Assembly: GCA_900119285.1 (NCBI GenBank)
Contig: FPIT01000009.1
Coordinates: 1 to 64,000, forward strand
Reading direction: 5' to 3'
Source: Prevotellaceae bacterium HUN156
Lineage (GTDB): Bacteria; Bacteroidota; Bacteroidia; Bacteroidales; Bacteroidaceae
Length of the DNA: 64,000 nucleotides
Below the pieces are notes generated by a model. It was not told the DNA's origin. It saw nothing but the letters and a program-made list of their open reading frames with translations, and did no database searches. Positions 1 through 8,976 of this stretch are shown one piece after another (positions within the stretch are counted from its first letter, which is position 1; each line of letters opens with the position of its first letter). The position numbers were made by a program, and so were the translations under genes.

Positions 1-821
1 ATCCACTGATTTCCGAAGTCATCACGACCGAGGTCACGATAAGGCTCGTAGTTACGCATAACGGTTGTGGGGTCATTACCCAAAACTTGATTTGCGTACT
101 CAATAGCTTTGTCATACTGCATATAATAGAGATAAAAGCGGCAGGCAAAAGCGTAAGCAGCCTTTACGTTGAAGTGATATTTGGGCGTCTTGTAGTTTTG
201 CTCTGCAAGGGCAATGTCAGGAAGTGCTTCCTGGATGTCCTTATCGATGGCTGCATAGAGCTCACGCAGGGTACCGCGCTCATAAGTGGTGTTTACATTC
301 TTTTCAGGAGTTGTAGGATAGGGCAGACCCTGATATTCGTCAGCCTTATCAGGATTCCATGGCATGCAGAAGGTATTAGCCAACTGCATCATGCAGAATG
401 CACGAATCAGCTTACCTTCAGCCTTAGTGCCACGCAGAGACTCAGGATTACCAAGCTCATCAATAGCTTCCAGAGCCTGATTGGCAGTAGCAACAGCCTC
501 ATAGTAACCATCCCAAATATGGTAAGGAGTATCCATGCCCTCTTCGTTAGTGTCCTTCATGCGATAGTAGTCCTCGCAAATGATAGGAGAGCTATAGCCA
601 CGACCGCTATCGTCAACATTGTCAGACAGCAACTCGAATGGCATGTTGCTGGTAACTGCAGGATAGGCAGAAACTAATAGCTGAGTAATCTTCTTTTCAT
701 TATTCAACTCCGCACGGTCATCGGGCAGTTTATCAAGGAAGTCATTGCAGGATGTCAGCATCAGTGCTGCGACAGCCGTGCAACAAACGGTTCCTATTTT
801 TGAAATATATGTCTTTGTCAT
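1..821 (-). CDS. SusD/RagB-like outer-membrane lipoprotein (3' part beyond window)
   Basis: Surface lipoprotein that would bind oligosaccharide or peptide ligands and sit as a lid on the SusC-type transporter encoded just upstream. The start at 821 gives a lipoprotein signal of about 25 residues ending in LTSC, followed by NDFLDKLPDD, typical of the SusD N-terminus; an in-frame ATG at 827 is an alternative. Later stretches fit the helical TPR-like SusD fold, for example YHIWDGYYEAVATANQAL and AFCMMQLANTFCMPW. About 273 codons are visible and the C-terminus lies before base 1. The gap to the susC stop is only about 26-32 bp, so the two are co-transcribed. The ligand cannot be deduced from the visible part. 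Confidence 0.9.
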   Translation of the reverse strand, partial: MTKTYISKIGTVCCTAVAALMLTSCNDFLDKLPDDRAELNNEKKITQLLVSAYPAVTSNMPFELLSDNVDDSGRGYSSPIICEDYYRMKDTNEEGMDTPYHIWDGYYEAVATANQALEAIDELGNPESLRGTKAEGKLIRAFCMMQLANTFCMPWNPDKADEYQGLPYPTTPEKNVNTTYERGTLRELYAAIDKDIQEALPDIALAEQNYKTPKYHFNVKAAYAFACRFYLYYMQYDKAIEYANQVLGNDPTTVMRNYEPYRDLGRDDFGNQW

Positions 822-853
822 AATCATTGTCTTTTTTCAATTCTTTATTACCA

Positions 854-3800
854 TTAGATTCCTAAGCGGAGTGTGAAGGTGAACTGGCGAGCCATAGGAA
901 CGGCAACACCACCAGAGTTGAAGAACTCAGGATCCTGTCCGTTCAACTTCTTATCAGCATAGATAAGGAATGGGTTGGTAGCCTGCAGCTTCATGCTGAG
1001 GTTAGACAGTCCAAGATGACCAATCCAGCTCTTGGGGAAGTCGTAAGCAAGAGAAATCTCCTTCATGCGGATGAAGTCACCCTTGGCAATACGCTCTGTA
1101 GAGTAGTTGTATGCGCTATATGCATAGCTCAGCTTGTTGTCGTTCTGAATCTGACGGAGGTCAGCCATTGCAGGAACGTTAGTTCTCTGCTCGTCACCAG
1201 GTGCTACCCAACGGTTAGCAAATTCACGTGGCATAGCGGTGAGGTCACTGTAACTAACAGCGAATGAAGGATCGAGACGTACGACATTGCCATAAGCATA
1301 GGTAATGAAGACATTCAGATGCCAGTTCTTGTAACGGAAGGTGTTACCAATAGAACCTGTTACTGTAGGATCTGTAGGACCTTCGTAAACAAGGTGGCTG
1401 GTATCATAAGACTGGAAGTCGATATCACTAACAACGGTATTGCCCTCTTCGTTGATGAAGGTAGGAAGACCCTGTGAGTTCAGACCCTGGAAGTTCATAG
1501 AGAACAAAGAACGATAAGGATAACCCTTCTCTGTGAAACCAGAACCGGTAATCAGGTCGATAACACGGTTGCGTGATTCGAAGTCAGTTACCTCACAGTA
1601 AGTGTGAGAGTAAATCAAGTCGGTTGACCACTCGAAGTCCTTTGTAACAATGTTACGTGTAGACAGTGAGAACTCCTCACCGTGTGACTTCATGGATGCT
1701 ACGTTAGCATACTTCAGAATAGAACCGCCAACACCCGTTGTACGCTTAGGACCAATCAGGTCGAAGTTGTTACGAGTGTACCAGTCGAACTGGAAGTTGA
1801 TGCGGTTGTTCAGGAAACCGAGGTCAACACCAATGTTGAACTCATGCTTCTTCTCGTATGTCAGGTCAGGATTAGCGAACTGTGCAATCTCCAAACCAGA
1901 CTCCTTGTCCTCAGAATATACACGCCAAGGGTTGTAAGCACGGATGATAACCAAAGAGTTAGTTACTGCAGGCTTATCACCAGTCAGTGAGTAGCTGGCC
2001 TTCAGAGTAGCATGTGTAAGTGCGTTCTTGAAGGTCTTAGCAAACCAAGGCTCCTCGTGAGCGTTCCATGCTGTTGATACGTTCCATGTAGGCAACCAGC
2101 GAGCGCTTGTAGCACGTCCCAGACGGTTACTACCCTCATAACGAACAGTACCGTTGAGGATGTAGCGGTGCTTCCAAGAATAAGTGGCTGTACCGAAGAA
2201 TGAAACCTCACGGCTGTAGCCATTGTTCAATGCATAGTATATGCTGTTCTCCTCGCTTGCCTGCTTGAAGTAAGTATAGTCATAGCTGCCCAGCAGACCC
2301 ATGTCGTAGAGTACACCAACCTTGGTGTTAGAGGTCTGACCACGATCGATGCTGTTCAACTCAAGACCACCGTATGCATTAACGATGTGATCTTCGTTGA
2401 ATACGTCATTATAGCTTGCAGTAGCACGGAAGTCCCAGCTGTTCATCTTGTAAACGGTCTCACGCTGGAAACCACCGTCTGGCAATACGGTGTTAGGCAG
2501 AGAGTTAAGAACATCGGGGTCAGTATAGAGCCAAGGGTTAGCCTTACGCATGGTAGCATCGTCCATCATGCGGAATGCCATAGCCTGGTTACTGGTTTCC
2601 TTAATAAAGTGACTCTGTGTAGTGGTAGAGTACTTGTAAGCAGCAATAGCGCTCAACTCTACAGTACGTACAGGCTTGTACTTCAACTCACCCTGGAACT
2701 TCATGTCAACAACGTCAAGCTCCATGTAGTTGTTCTGCAACTCATGGTGAATGTTGAATGGAGCATAGTTACGAACATAGAACTCGTTAGCGTCCAATGT
2801 ACGTGAACTGTTGATAGCGTATGAATATGGGTTGATATCGAAATCACGACCTACAGTACCACTTACTACGTCAACGCTCTGGTTAGATGTACCAGGAGCT
2901 TCCTGCTTACGATAGCTGGTATTGCCAATGAAGTTCAATGACAGCTTCTTGTTCAGGTTGTAGTTAGCGTTGATGTTTGCGGTGTAACGCTCAACCTTGC
3001 TGCGCTCTGTCCATCCTGGATCGTTCATGATAGAGAATGAAGCGTAGTACTGAGCCTTGTCAGTACCAGAGCTCAATGATACAGAGTGATTCTGCTGGAT
3101 GCTGTTAGAGAACAACTCCTTGAACCAGTCAGTATTGCGGTATTCTGCCTCACGAAGGTAATTGTACATAGCCTCCTGAGTGTTATCCAGTTTGAAGCCT
3201 CCTGTAGCGGGATCGTATTCGTTCATCAGGTGGTACATCTTACCAAATACACCACTTGAGCTAGAACGATAACCACTCATGAACGACATGAAACCGTTGT
3301 TCAGCATCTCACGATAAACTGACATCTGCTCCTGAGAGTTCATGATGTTGAAGTCTGAGTAGTTGGGGCGAAGACGCATGGTGAACTCACCAGTATAGCT
3401 GATCTTTGAGGTACCAGCCTTACCACGCTTGGTGGTGACAACAATCACACCGGCCATCGCGCGCGCACCATATATAGATGTAGCAGAACCATCCTTCAGA
3501 ATCTGGAATGATTCAATATCATCTGCGTTCAATCCTGCAATAGCAGAAGAAATCAGAGTGGCAGCATCACCAGAAGATAACTGGTCTGCGTCAACCTCTG
3601 TTACATCTTCCATGATAACACCGTCAACAACCCACAGTGGCTTAGAGCTACCATAGATTGACGTTGCACCACGTACACGAATCTTTGGAGCTGTACCAAA
3701 GGTACCTGATACGTTCTGTACAGATACACCAGCAGCACGTCCCTCCAAAGAGCGTGAGATGTCAGCAATACCGTCAAGCTTAGCTTTCTCTGCATCAACC

Positions 3801-4159
3801 TTAGTTGTTGCACCAGTAAACAGACGCTTATCCTGCTTCATCATACCTACAGCAACAACTTCCTGCAATTGAGTAGCATCACCTTGAAGTGTTACTTTCA
3901 TGCCATTCTTGGCCTTTACAACTTGAGTAACCATACCGACATAGCTTATCTCAAGCTTCTTGCCCTCAGCCACGTTAAGGCTGAAGTTACCATCAAGGTC
4001 GGTCTTTGTTCCCTGTTTGGTGCCTTGAATCATTACGGTTGCACCAATACATGGTTCACCCGTGTCTTCAAAGACAGTACCCGTAATCTTCTGCTGTGCA
4101 TATACCATGCTTAAGCTTGCGAAGAGACAGGTAAGAAACATAGTCAGTCTTTTTTCCAT
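854..4159 (-). CDS. SusC/RagA family TonB-dependent outer-membrane transporter
   Basis: TonB-dependent barrel that imports ligands handed over by its SusD partner. I choose the start at 4159 (MEKRLTMFL) rather than 4171 because it gives a clean signal peptide cut after about residue 21 (VYA/QQ). A carboxypeptidase-regulatory-like domain follows (about residues 22-100, with GEPCIGATVMIQGT and GNFSL), then a plug with VVDGV and SATSIYGARAMAGVIVVTTK, then a long barrel ending in FTFTLRLGI. The 1101-residue length is normal for SusC. The TonB-box region reads LQEVVAVGMMKQ, slightly off the usual VVVGYG. No regulator for this pair lies in the window; the next genes upstream are the carB/carA group on the same strand with a terminator between. 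Confidence 0.95.
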   Translation of the reverse strand: MEKRLTMFLTCLFASLSMVYAQQKITGTVFEDTGEPCIGATVMIQGTKQGTKTDLDGNFSLNVAEGKKLEISYVGMVTQVVKAKNGMKVTLQGDATQLQEVVAVGMMKQDKRLFTGATTKVDAEKAKLDGIADISRSLEGRAAGVSVQNVSGTFGTAPKIRVRGATSIYGSSKPLWVVDGVIMEDVTEVDADQLSSGDAATLISSAIAGLNADDIESFQILKDGSATSIYGARAMAGVIVVTTKRGKAGTSKISYTGEFTMRLRPNYSDFNIMNSQEQMSVYREMLNNGFMSFMSGYRSSSSGVFGKMYHLMNEYDPATGGFKLDNTQEAMYNYLREAEYRNTDWFKELFSNSIQQNHSVSLSSGTDKAQYYASFSIMNDPGWTERSKVERYTANINANYNLNKKLSLNFIGNTSYRKQEAPGTSNQSVDVVSGTVGRDFDINPYSYAINSSRTLDANEFYVRNYAPFNIHHELQNNYMELDVVDMKFQGELKYKPVRTVELSAIAAYKYSTTTQSHFIKETSNQAMAFRMMDDATMRKANPWLYTDPDVLNSLPNTVLPDGGFQRETVYKMNSWDFRATASYNDVFNEDHIVNAYGGLELNSIDRGQTSNTKVGVLYDMGLLGSYDYTYFKQASEENSIYYALNNGYSREVSFFGTATYSWKHRYILNGTVRYEGSNRLGRATSARWLPTWNVSTAWNAHEEPWFAKTFKNALTHATLKASYSLTGDKPAVTNSLVIIRAYNPWRVYSEDKESGLEIAQFANPDLTYEKKHEFNIGVDLGFLNNRINFQFDWYTRNNFDLIGPKRTTGVGGSILKYANVASMKSHGEEFSLSTRNIVTKDFEWSTDLIYSHTYCEVTDFESRNRVIDLITGSGFTEKGYPYRSLFSMNFQGLNSQGLPTFINEEGNTVVSDIDFQSYDTSHLVYEGPTDPTVTGSIGNTFRYKNWHLNVFITYAYGNVVRLDPSFAVSYSDLTAMPREFANRWVAPGDEQRTNVPAMADLRQIQNDNKLSYAYSAYNYSTERIAKGDFIRMKEISLAYDFPKSWIGHLGLSNLSMKLQATNPFLIYADKKLNGQDPEFFNSGGVAVPMARQFTFTLRLGI

Positions 4160-4302
4160 AAAATCTCTCAATCTCTTTATTATTTTGTTTTTAATTTTTC
4201 GTTTGTGGATTAATTTTTAGTGCGTTCCCAATATGCTAAGCTTGTAAACAATCTTCTTTCCCATTAATTGGCGTATTGACGCAAAACTAAATTTCCAAGG
4301 TG

Positions 4303-4334
4303 CAAAAGTAACACTTTTTATGTAAACAAACAAA
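4303..4334 (-). promoter_or_regulatory. Bacteroidetes-type promoter for the susC/susD pair
   Basis: On the minus strand TTTG (4334-4331) is followed after 20 bp by TACTTTTG (4310-4303), a match to TTTG-N19-22-TAnnTTTG. The start would lie near 4295, leaving a leader of about 135 nt before the ATG. A second weaker match, TAGTTTTG, lies at 4289-4282. Confidence 0.55.
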
Positions 4335-4466
4335 TAAAATTACATAAAAGATACATTTTGGCTCTCTTTTTTAACTTTTAAGCCTCTTTTCGTTACAATC
4401 TGTTTCTTTTTGTGTCTTTTAAAAGCGTAAATCTGTACGAATTGTGAATGTATATGCAAAAATGAA

Positions 4467-4495
4467 GATGGGCACCCCATAGTGAATGCCCATCT
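4467..4495 (-). terminator. Terminator after the carA/carB operon
   Basis: An 8-bp stem, GATGGGCA paired with TGCCCATC, with a 12-nt loop, followed on the minus strand by TTCATTTTTG. It lies about 10 bp past the carB stop. Confidence 0.65.
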
Positions 4496-4504
4496 TTGTT
4501 TCAT

Positions 4505-6202
4505 TTACAGGTATGACATGTATAGGTAGTTGGTCTGAGCCGGATATTCGGCAGCCAACGTATCTATCTGGTTGACAATGGGTACAAGCCCAAGTGCCTT
4601 GCGCCACTTGCGAATGGTGAGACCAGCCTCCTCCATGTTCATTCGTTCTTCCAAGCCTACAGCACGACCAATCTGGAAATCAGAGAAACCATAGACCTTG
4701 GCATCATGCAGCAGTTCGGCTACCTCTGGGGTTTCGAGAATTTCCATAAACTCGCTTTCGTCCATATATTCTGATACTTCTGCGAAATATCTGTTCTCTT
4801 GCAGACGCAGGTCGATGTCAACCAAATGCTTCAACTTCTGCAGGAACCAGCGGTCAATCTTCGTGAGTTCATGAATCTGATCTACACTGTAACCAATCTG
4901 CAGTGCTTTGGCAAGCACGAAGATGCGCATATCGGTAGGCTCGTGTAATGATTTAGTGATGTCGGTAATCTTAATTTCGTGGTTTTCTACGAAACCATGC
5001 ATGCCTTGTCCAATCATACGCAGACCTTTTTGAAGTGCTTCTTCAAAGGTGCGTCCTACTGCCATCACCTCGCCAACACTCTTCATGGCTGAGCCGAGTT
5101 CGCGCTTTACACCATGGAACTTGGTGAGGTCCCAGCGTGGAATCTTGACTACAACATAGTCAAGAGCGGGCTCGAAGAATGCCGAGGTTGTCTTAGTTAC
5201 AGAGTTTTTCAAGTCGAAGAGGCCATAACCCAGTCCGAGCTTGGCTGCAACAAATGCCAAAGGATAACCAGTGGCTTTAGACGCCAATGCTGATGAACGG
5301 CTGAGTCGGGCATTAACCTCAATAACTCGATAGTCTTCTGACTGTGGGTCAAGGGCATATTGTACGTTACACTCACCAACGATGCCGATATGGCGGATAA
5401 TCTTAATGGCGAGTGCGCGCAACTTGTGATACTCTGCATTGCTAAGTGTCTGAGAAGGAGCTACTACAATTGACTCACCCGTATGGATGCCGAGTGGGTC
5501 GAAGTTTTCCATATTACATACGGTGATACAGTTATCGAAACGGTCGCGTACTACTTCATACTCTATCTCTTTCCAACCCTTCAAACTCTTTTCAACCAAT
5601 ACCTGTGGTGAGAAGGAGAAGGCTTCCTCTGCTTGTGTCAGCAGTTGTTCTTCATTGTCGCAGAAACCAGAACCCAGACCTCCCAGTGCATAGGCGGCAC
5701 GGAGAATGACAGGGAATCCTAATGCCTTGGCTGCCTTCTGTACCTCTTCTACAGTGCTGCAAGCCTCACTCTTGATGGTCTTTACGCCAATTTCGTCGAG
5801 GCGCTTAACAAAGAGGTCACGGTCTTCAGTGTCAATGATGGCCTGTACTGGAGTACCCAATACTTTAACGCCATATTTCTCTAAGACTCCGCTTTGATAG
5901 AGTTCAACACCGCAGTTGAGTGCGGTCTGTCCACCAAAGCTAAGCAGGATGCCATCAGGGCGCTCTTTTTCAATGATGCGCTCTACAAATTCTGGTTTAA
6001 CGGGTTGGAAATATACCTTGTCGGCAACACCCTGTGATGTTTGTACAGTTGCAATGTTTGGATTGATAAGGATACTCTCAACACCTTCCTCCTTCAATGC
6101 CTTCAGTGCCTGTGCACCGCTATAGTCAAACTCACCAGCCTGACCAATCTTTAATGCACCGCTACCCAGCAGTAATACCTTCTTTATATTCTGATCTGTC
6201 AT
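4505..6202 (-). CDS. carB: Carbamoyl-phosphate synthase large subunit, N-terminal half only
   Basis: Homologous to the first half of CarB: the pre-ATP-grasp and ATP-grasp domain that makes carboxyphosphate and carbamate (about residues 1-400, with [21 protein letters not shown] and [20 protein letters not shown]), then the helical oligomerisation domain (about 400-550). It stops after NYLYMSYL, near the normal boundary between the two synthetase halves, at 565 residues instead of about 1070. The second ATP-grasp domain and the MGS-like allosteric domain are absent and not found downstream. Start 6202 lies 1 bp past the carA stop; an in-frame ATG at 6217 would overlap carA. It could be half of a split enzyme, a self-associating half-synthetase or a truncated copy; the intact reading frame argues against fresh decay. 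Confidence 0.9.
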   Translation of the reverse strand: MTDQNIKKVLLLGSGALKIGQAGEFDYSGAQALKALKEEGVESILINPNIATVQTSQGVADKVYFQPVKPEFVERIIEKERPDGILLSFGGQTALNCGVELYQSGVLEKYGVKVLGTPVQAIIDTEDRDLFVKRLDEIGVKTIKSEACSTVEEVQKAAKALGFPVILRAAYALGGLGSGFCDNEEQLLTQAEEAFSFSPQVLVEKSLKGWKEIEYEVVRDRFDNCITVCNMENFDPLGIHTGESIVVAPSQTLSNAEYHKLRALAIKIIRHIGIVGECNVQYALDPQSEDYRVIEVNARLSRSSALASKATGYPLAFVAAKLGLGYGLFDLKNSVTKTTSAFFEPALDYVVVKIPRWDLTKFHGVKRELGSAMKSVGEVMAVGRTFEEALQKGLRMIGQGMHGFVENHEIKITDITKSLHEPTDMRIFVLAKALQIGYSVDQIHELTKIDRWFLQKLKHLVDIDLRLQENRYFAEVSEYMDESEFMEILETPEVAELLHDAKVYGFSDFQIGRAVGLEERMNMEEAGLTIRKWRKALGLVPIVNQIDTLAAEYPAQTNYLYMSYL

Positions 6203-6203
6203 A

Positions 6204-7292
6204 TTATCTTGTTTCATTTAGCATCTTAACAAATTCGTCGAACATAAACTCTGTATCTACGGGACCAGAGCATGCCTCTGGATGGAACTGTGCAGACATC
6301 CAGGGATTCTGCTTATGACGGATACCCTCGTTAGAACCATCGTTCATATTTACGAAAAGTGGCTCCCAGTCTGAAGGAAGTGTCGTGTCATCAACAGCAA
6401 AACCGTGGTTCTGAGAGGTGATGAAACACTTATTGGTACCAATCATTCTTACTGGTTGGTTGTGTGAACGGTGTCCGTATTTTAACTTGTATGTTTTGGC
6501 TCCAGCGGCTTTTGCCAGCAATTGGTTGCCCAAACAGATACCCATACAAGGTCTTACCTCTTTATTATTAAGGAATGTACGGATATGCTCTACCGTCTTG
6601 CTGCATTGCTCTGGGTCGCCAGGGCCATTGGCAAGGAACAGACCATCGAACTGAAGTTCGTTGAAGTCGTAATCCCAAGGCACGCGTACCACTTCAATAC
6701 CTCTATTCAATAGGCAACGGATGATGTTGGCTTTAACACCGCAATCGACGAGAACAACCTTTTTAAGTGGAGAATCAGGCTTGTAGGTAATCACTTCTTT
6801 GCAACTAACCTTCTCTACCCAGTTGATGGAGCCATAGTCTTCTTCCAGTTTCTCAGAACAGTCCAGACCTTCTATGACAATCTTTCCCGTCATTACACCA
6901 TGTTCACGCAGAACTTTGGTCAGACGGCGCGTGTCAATACCTGTGAGGGCAGGAATCTTTTCGCGCTTCAACCATGATGCCAGCGACTCTTTGGCATTCC
7001 AATGTGAATAGGTCTCGCTATAATCTGCCACGATAATGGCTTTTGGGTGGATGCGTTCGCTCTCCATAAATGTCGGCAGTTCGTTGCCTCCTGTCTCAGG
7101 AACTCCGTAGTTGCCTATCAGGGGATAGGTAAAAGTAAGAATCTGTCCGGCATAGCTCGGGTCGGTCAAACTCTCGGGGTAACCTGTCATGGCGGTGTTA
7201 AATACTACTTCGCCTACAGTGTCGGCATCAAATCCGAATGAACGGCCACAAAATTCCGTTCCGTCGTCAAGAATGAGTTTTGCTTTCTTCAT
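6204..7292 (-). CDS. carA: Carbamoyl-phosphate synthase small (glutaminase) subunit
   Basis: Hydrolyses glutamine and channels ammonia to the large subunit for carbamoyl phosphate, the precursor of pyrimidines and arginine. At 362 residues it has the CarA N-terminal domain ([32 protein letters not shown]) and a class I glutamine amidotransferase domain with the nucleophile Cys in GICLGNQ and the His and Glu of FHPEA. The stop is 1 bp before the preferred carB start and the gene begins 9 bp after asnB ends, so the group is tightly coupled. Complete, with all catalytic residues visible. Confidence 0.97.
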   Translation of the reverse strand: MKKAKLILDDGTEFCGRSFGFDADTVGEVVFNTAMTGYPESLTDPSYAGQILTFTYPLIGNYGVPETGGNELPTFMESERIHPKAIIVADYSETYSHWNAKESLASWLKREKIPALTGIDTRRLTKVLREHGVMTGKIVIEGLDCSEKLEEDYGSINWVEKVSCKEVITYKPDSPLKKVVLVDCGVKANIIRCLLNRGIEVVRVPWDYDFNELQFDGLFLANGPGDPEQCSKTVEHIRTFLNNKEVRPCMGICLGNQLLAKAAGAKTYKLKYGHRSHNQPVRMIGTNKCFITSQNHGFAVDDTTLPSDWEPLFVNMNDGSNEGIRHKQNPWMSAQFHPEACSGPVDTEFMFDEFVKMLNETR

Positions 7293-7301
7293 TTATATTT
7301 T

Positions 7302-8966
7302 TTAATATGCTTGTTCGTGGACACCCTTTACGGCTCGTCCACTGGGATCATTCATGTTCTTAAAGGCTGCGTCCCACTCAAGAGCAATGGCGGTGGAGCA
7401 TGCAACACTTGCCTCGCTTGGAACACTCTTGGCAGCACTGTCGCTGGGGAAGTGTTCGGCGAAGATAGAGCGATAGTAGTACTCCTCCTTGTTCTTTGGT
7501 GGATTGATGGGGAAACGCTCTGCTGCATGTGCCATCTGCTCATCGGTGACGGCTTTAGAGGTAATGTCTTTCAGTGTGTCAATCCAAGAGTAACCAACAC
7601 CATCGCTGAACTGCTCCTTCTGACGCCAAGCTACCTCCTCGGGGAGTAAGTCAGCAAAGGCTTCGCGTACAATTTTCTTCTCGATAGTAGTACCTGGGCA
7701 CATTTTGGCCTCAGGATTGGTACGCATCGCAACATCCAGGAATTCTTTATCCAAGAATGGGACACGTCCTTCTACCCCCCATGCACTAAGACTCTTGTTG
7801 GCGCGCAGACAATCGTAGAGGTGTAGCTTTGAGAGCTTGCGTACGGTCTCTTCATGGAAGTCTTTAGCTGTGGGGGCTTTATGGAAGTAAAGGTATCCAC
7901 CAAATATCTCGTCGGCTCCTTCTCCGGAGAGTACCATCTTGATACCCATTGACTTGATGACACGTGCCAACAGGTACATTGGTGTTGAGGCGCGAACGGT
8001 GGTGACGTCATAGGTCTCTATGAAGTATATGACATCGCGGATAGCATCAAGACCTTCCTGGATGGTGTAATTGATTTCATGATGAACGGTACCGATGTGG
8101 TCAGCTACGAGTTTCGCTTTAGCAAGGTCTGGCGCGCCCTTCAGTCCTACGGCGAATGAGTGCAGACGAGGCCAGTATGCTTTTGTCTTGCTATCGTCTT
8201 CAATGCGGTGTCCGCTGAACTTCTCGGCAATAGCAGAGATAACTGAGGAATCGAGTCCTCCAGATAATAATACACCATAGGGGACATCGCTCATGAGTTG
8301 GCGTTTTACTGCATCTGTGAGCGCATCATGAATGGCTGCTGCTGATGCGGTATTGTCTTTAACTGCCTCGTAGTCAAACCAATCGCGCTGGTAATAGCGC
8401 TTTATACCAGGTTCTTTGCTCCAATAGTAGTGGCCTGGTAGGAATGGCTCATATCGTTCGCACTGTCCTTCAAGTGCTTTCAGTTCACTTGCTACATATA
8501 CTATACCGTTATTGTCGTATCCTATATATAAAGGTATAACACCGATAGGGTCGCGAGCAATGAGGTATTCGTTCTTTTCCTCGTCATAGAGAACAAAGGC
8601 GAAAATACCACTGAGGTCCTCGAGGAAGTTGATGCCCTTCTCGCGGTAGAGGGCGAGAATAACTTCGCAGTCGCTGCCTGTCTGGAATTCATATTGGCCC
8701 GCATAGCGGCGACGAATCTCTTGATGATTGTAAATTTCACCATTTACTGCCAATACTTGTTTACGGTCGGGTGAGAATAGGGGCTGTCCGCCACTCTCAG
8801 GGTCTACGATACTCAGTCGCTCATGGGCGAGTATGGCAGAACCTCCACAATAGATACCACTCCAGTCTGGTCCGCGGTGGCGGATCTTCTGGCTCATTCG
8901 CAGCGCCTTCTGGCGAAGTTCCTGCGTTTGTTCTTTAACGTCTAGTATAGCTACAATTCCACACAT
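7302..8966 (-). CDS. asnB: Asparagine synthetase B, glutamine-hydrolysing
   Basis: Makes asparagine from aspartate, glutamine and ATP in the cytoplasm. It begins MCGIVAI, so Cys2 is the class II amidotransferase nucleophile after removal of Met1. The glutaminase domain fills about residues 1-200 (RGPDWSG, LAHERLSIVD, VNGEIYNH) and the synthetase domain follows with the pyrophosphatase loop LLSGGLDSSVISA and LSGEGADEIFGGY. The length (554) is typical of bacterial AsnB. It lies 10 bp downstream of the purF-type gene and 9 bp upstream of carA, inside a run of glutamine-using genes. Confidence 0.96.
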   Translation of the reverse strand: MCGIVAILDVKEQTQELRQKALRMSQKIRHRGPDWSGIYCGGSAILAHERLSIVDPESGGQPLFSPDRKQVLAVNGEIYNHQEIRRRYAGQYEFQTGSDCEVILALYREKGINFLEDLSGIFAFVLYDEEKNEYLIARDPIGVIPLYIGYDNNGIVYVASELKALEGQCERYEPFLPGHYYWSKEPGIKRYYQRDWFDYEAVKDNTASAAAIHDALTDAVKRQLMSDVPYGVLLSGGLDSSVISAIAEKFSGHRIEDDSKTKAYWPRLHSFAVGLKGAPDLAKAKLVADHIGTVHHEINYTIQEGLDAIRDVIYFIETYDVTTVRASTPMYLLARVIKSMGIKMVLSGEGADEIFGGYLYFHKAPTAKDFHEETVRKLSKLHLYDCLRANKSLSAWGVEGRVPFLDKEFLDVAMRTNPEAKMCPGTTIEKKIVREAFADLLPEEVAWRQKEQFSDGVGYSWIDTLKDITSKAVTDEQMAHAAERFPINPPKNKEEYYYRSIFAEHFPSDSAAKSVPSEASVACSTAIALEWDAAFKNMNDPSGRAVKGVHEQAY

Positions 8967-8976
8967 GTTGATGTCC

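Larger units (their letters stand above)
4160..4504. other. Intergenic region between susC and carB
   Basis: AT-rich, no convincing ORF. It holds the susC promoter and long leader and the terminator downstream of carB. I see no remnant of a second carB half here. Confidence 0.7.

Noticed and set aside
87-677. 196-residue plus-strand frame at the left end
   Set aside because: Antisense to the SusD-like gene, whose lipobox and helix motifs are clear; the plus frame shows no recognisable domain.
4160-4504. Remnant of the second carB half
   Set aside because: No ATP-grasp or MGS-like residues in any frame; the stretch is AT-rich regulatory DNA.
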